Positions 62,725 through 64,000 of a stretch of 64,000 nt of DNA are shown one piece after another; within the stretch, counting starts at the first letter, position 1, and each line of letters begins with the position of its first letter. Both the position numbers and the translations under genes were made by a program. Location: positions 62,001-126,000 of the forward strand of contig CALLAC010000017.1 in assembly GCA_938002655.1 (NCBI GenBank). Direction: 5' to 3'. The notes under the pieces are model-generated. The model ran no database searches. It worked only from the letters and a program-made list of their open reading frames with translations, and was not told the DNA's origin. Source of the DNA: an uncultured Cytophagales bacterium (GTDB lineage: Bacteria > Bacteroidota > Bacteroidia > Cytophagales > Thermonemataceae).

Positions 62725-64000
62725 ATGCAAATTTGTGATTTCAAGCAATTTGGAATAGCCCTGATGCTTTTCTTGTTTCATTTCCTTACTTTTGCACAAA
62801 CTTACCCTCGCAAAGAAATAGATATAAGGCAATTTGTAGAGGAGCTATTCCCCGTCCAAGACCAAGATAGCAACACCAACTACGAAGATCTCTACGAAGC
62901 CCTCTATCAGCTTTATCTTGAGCCTCTTGACCTCAATCGGGCTTCCCGTGAAGAACTTACCTCTCTTTTTATCCTGAATGAAGTACAGATTACTAACCTT
63001 TTGGAGCATATTCGAAGAAATGGCAAACTGCTCTCTATCTATGAACTGCAGTCGGTAGAAGGCTTTGATTTAGCCACTATCTACAAAATTTTACCTTTTG
63101 TAGAAGTTGATGTTGCCGAAAATGCTGATGTTCGCAGTATTTGGCGTAGAATTTTAGAGGAAGATAACAACTATCTGCTTTTGCGTTATGGCTTGCAACT
63201 GCAAAAAGAACGCGGCTTTACAGCCCCCGAAGGCAGCAGCGTACGCTATTTAGGAACAAGACCACGCCTGTATTCTCGTTTTCGTACTAGCCACACCAAA
63301 GATTTCAGTCTTGGCTTTACATTAGAAAAAGACGAGGGCGAGCCTATGATGTGGTCACCTGCACAACGTTATTATGGTGTAGATTTCATTTCTTACCACG
63401 CTTATTTTGAAAATAAAGGACGCTTCAAACAACTTGCATTCGGTGATTATCAACTACAAGTTGGGCAAAGCATACTACTGGCGGCGGGTTTTAATATCGG
63501 CAAAGGAGCAGAAACAGTGCTGGGTATTCGGAGAGCCAATATCGGGATACGTCCTTTCACTTCACTTTTGGAAGCAGGTTATTTTCGGGGCTTTGCGGCT
63601 ACTTACAACTTAATGAAAAATAAAAAAGGTGAAATTGATGTAATGCCTTTCGCATCTTTCACTCGCCGAAGTGGAAATATCGTAGCACGCGATACTTTGG
63701 ATAACGACGACACAGGTTCAGAGATTTTTGTAAGCAGTTTGCAAGAAACAGGCTTGCATCGCACGCAAAGAGAGTTTAATAATCGTGGGCAAATTGGTGA
63801 AAGGGTTTTGGGTGTGAATACTAGCTACAAAAATCTTTCGCAAACTTTGCAAGTAGGTACTACTTTCTTGCATACGCGTTTTAGCGTTCCTCTCCGACGC
63901 AATCCTACGACTTACAATCAGTTTGAGTTCAACGGACAAAGCAACTGGAACGCAGGGTTCAATTACAATTATGTTTTTGAAAATTTCAATTTCTTTGGTG
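62725..64000 (+). CDS. helix-hairpin-helix outer-membrane protein, C-terminus cut off by window edge
   Basis: The first 425 residues of a large exported protein. Signal peptide to about residue 25 (FGIALMLFLFHFLTFAQ), then a ComEA-like helix-hairpin-helix segment (LDLNRASREELTSLFILNE; LLSIYELQSVEGFDLATIYKIL), then a region rich in alternating beta strands (YLGTRPRLYSRFRTSHTKDF, GDYQLQVGQSILLAAGFNIG) that suggests an outer-membrane barrel. In this phylum such proteins are annotated only by the HhH domain. A role in DNA binding or uptake at the envelope is possible but not shown. The frame stays open to base 64000. Confidence 0.8.
   Translation, partial: MQICDFKQFGIALMLFLFHFLTFAQTYPRKEIDIRQFVEELFPVQDQDSNTNYEDLYEALYQLYLEPLDLNRASREELTSLFILNEVQITNLLEHIRRNGKLLSIYELQSVEGFDLATIYKILPFVEVDVAENADVRSIWRRILEEDNNYLLLRYGLQLQKERGFTAPEGSSVRYLGTRPRLYSRFRTSHTKDFSLGFTLEKDEGEPMMWSPAQRYYGVDFISYHAYFENKGRFKQLAFGDYQLQVGQSILLAAGFNIGKGAETVLGIRRANIGIRPFTSLLEAGYFRGFAATYNLMKNKKGEIDVMPFASFTRRSGNIVARDTLDNDDTGSEIFVSSLQETGLHRTQREFNNRGQIGERVLGVNTSYKNLSQTLQVGTTFLHTRFSVPLRRNPTTYNQFEFNGQSNWNAGFNYNYVFENFNFFG

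Overview
The window looks like a low-GC chromosome segment from a member of the Bacteroidota, most likely a Cytophagales-type environmental lineage. The evidence is a PorP/SprF protein and a type A (type IX secretion) C-terminal sorting domain, a GT117/DUF2723 membrane glycosyltransferase, DUF4476, bacillithiol synthesis (BshC), a TrpC and DAHP synthase-chorismate mutase pair of the Bacteroidota kind, and promoters of the TTG...TAnnTTTG type. There are about 50 protein genes, nearly all housekeeping. I see no rRNA, tRNA, insertion sequence, prophage or CRISPR array.

Layout. 1-4914 (minus): dacB (partial), lnt, bshC and an arginase-fold protein, a compact run with a 4-base stop/start overlap. 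5024-7576: rpmE2, an orphan FecCD permease, and a convergent MFS exporter. 7621-12621: trpC, iscS, the DAHP synthase-chorismate mutase fusion, gatC, a short-chain dehydrogenase and a small membrane protein. A perfect 21-base inverted repeat just after iscS carries two exact copies of the ParB-binding parS consensus, which suggests the replication-origin side of the chromosome. 12757-15956: lpxK, a DUF4476 protein, an M20 amidohydrolase. 16001-24817: stand-alone ftsZ, a PorP/SprF gene overlapped by a large propeller histidine kinase, a secreted protein of unclear function, a broken lipoprotein gene and a second orphan histidine kinase. 24950-32425: fbaB, the GT117 enzyme, a vWA protein, a MORN-repeat protein and an unknown membrane protein. 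32536-37205: hisS-deoC, an NtrC-like regulator lacking a DNA-binding domain, homoserine dehydrogenase.

37256-44910 holds an orphan efflux adaptor, a Na+/H+ antiporter and then the cobalamin locus: cobS and cobC overlap, followed by a cobalamin riboswitch, a BtuB-like TonB receptor, an unusual fusion of a cysteine-rich CWC domain to an acyl-CoA thioesterase, and a beta-propeller lipoprotein resembling the surface B12-binding protein BtuG. B12-dependent methylmalonyl-CoA mutase lies at 57154, so the cell has a clear use for the vitamin. 44982-64000: nrdA, a UbiB-family kinase, holA, a double CbbX-like AAA+ ATPase with two N-terminal beta-sandwich repeats, a secreted fibronectin-repeat protein, asparaginase, a lipoprotein, mutB, asnB, threonine dehydrogenase, a small HExxH protein and the start of a helix-hairpin-helix outer-membrane protein.

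The most interesting items are the paired parS sites, the riboswitch-controlled B12 capture operon with its CWC-thioesterase fusion, the double-AAA+ protein with unknown N-terminal repeats, and an arginase-fold protein that has lost most of its metal ligands. All functional calls rest on motif recognition by eye; no database search was possible.
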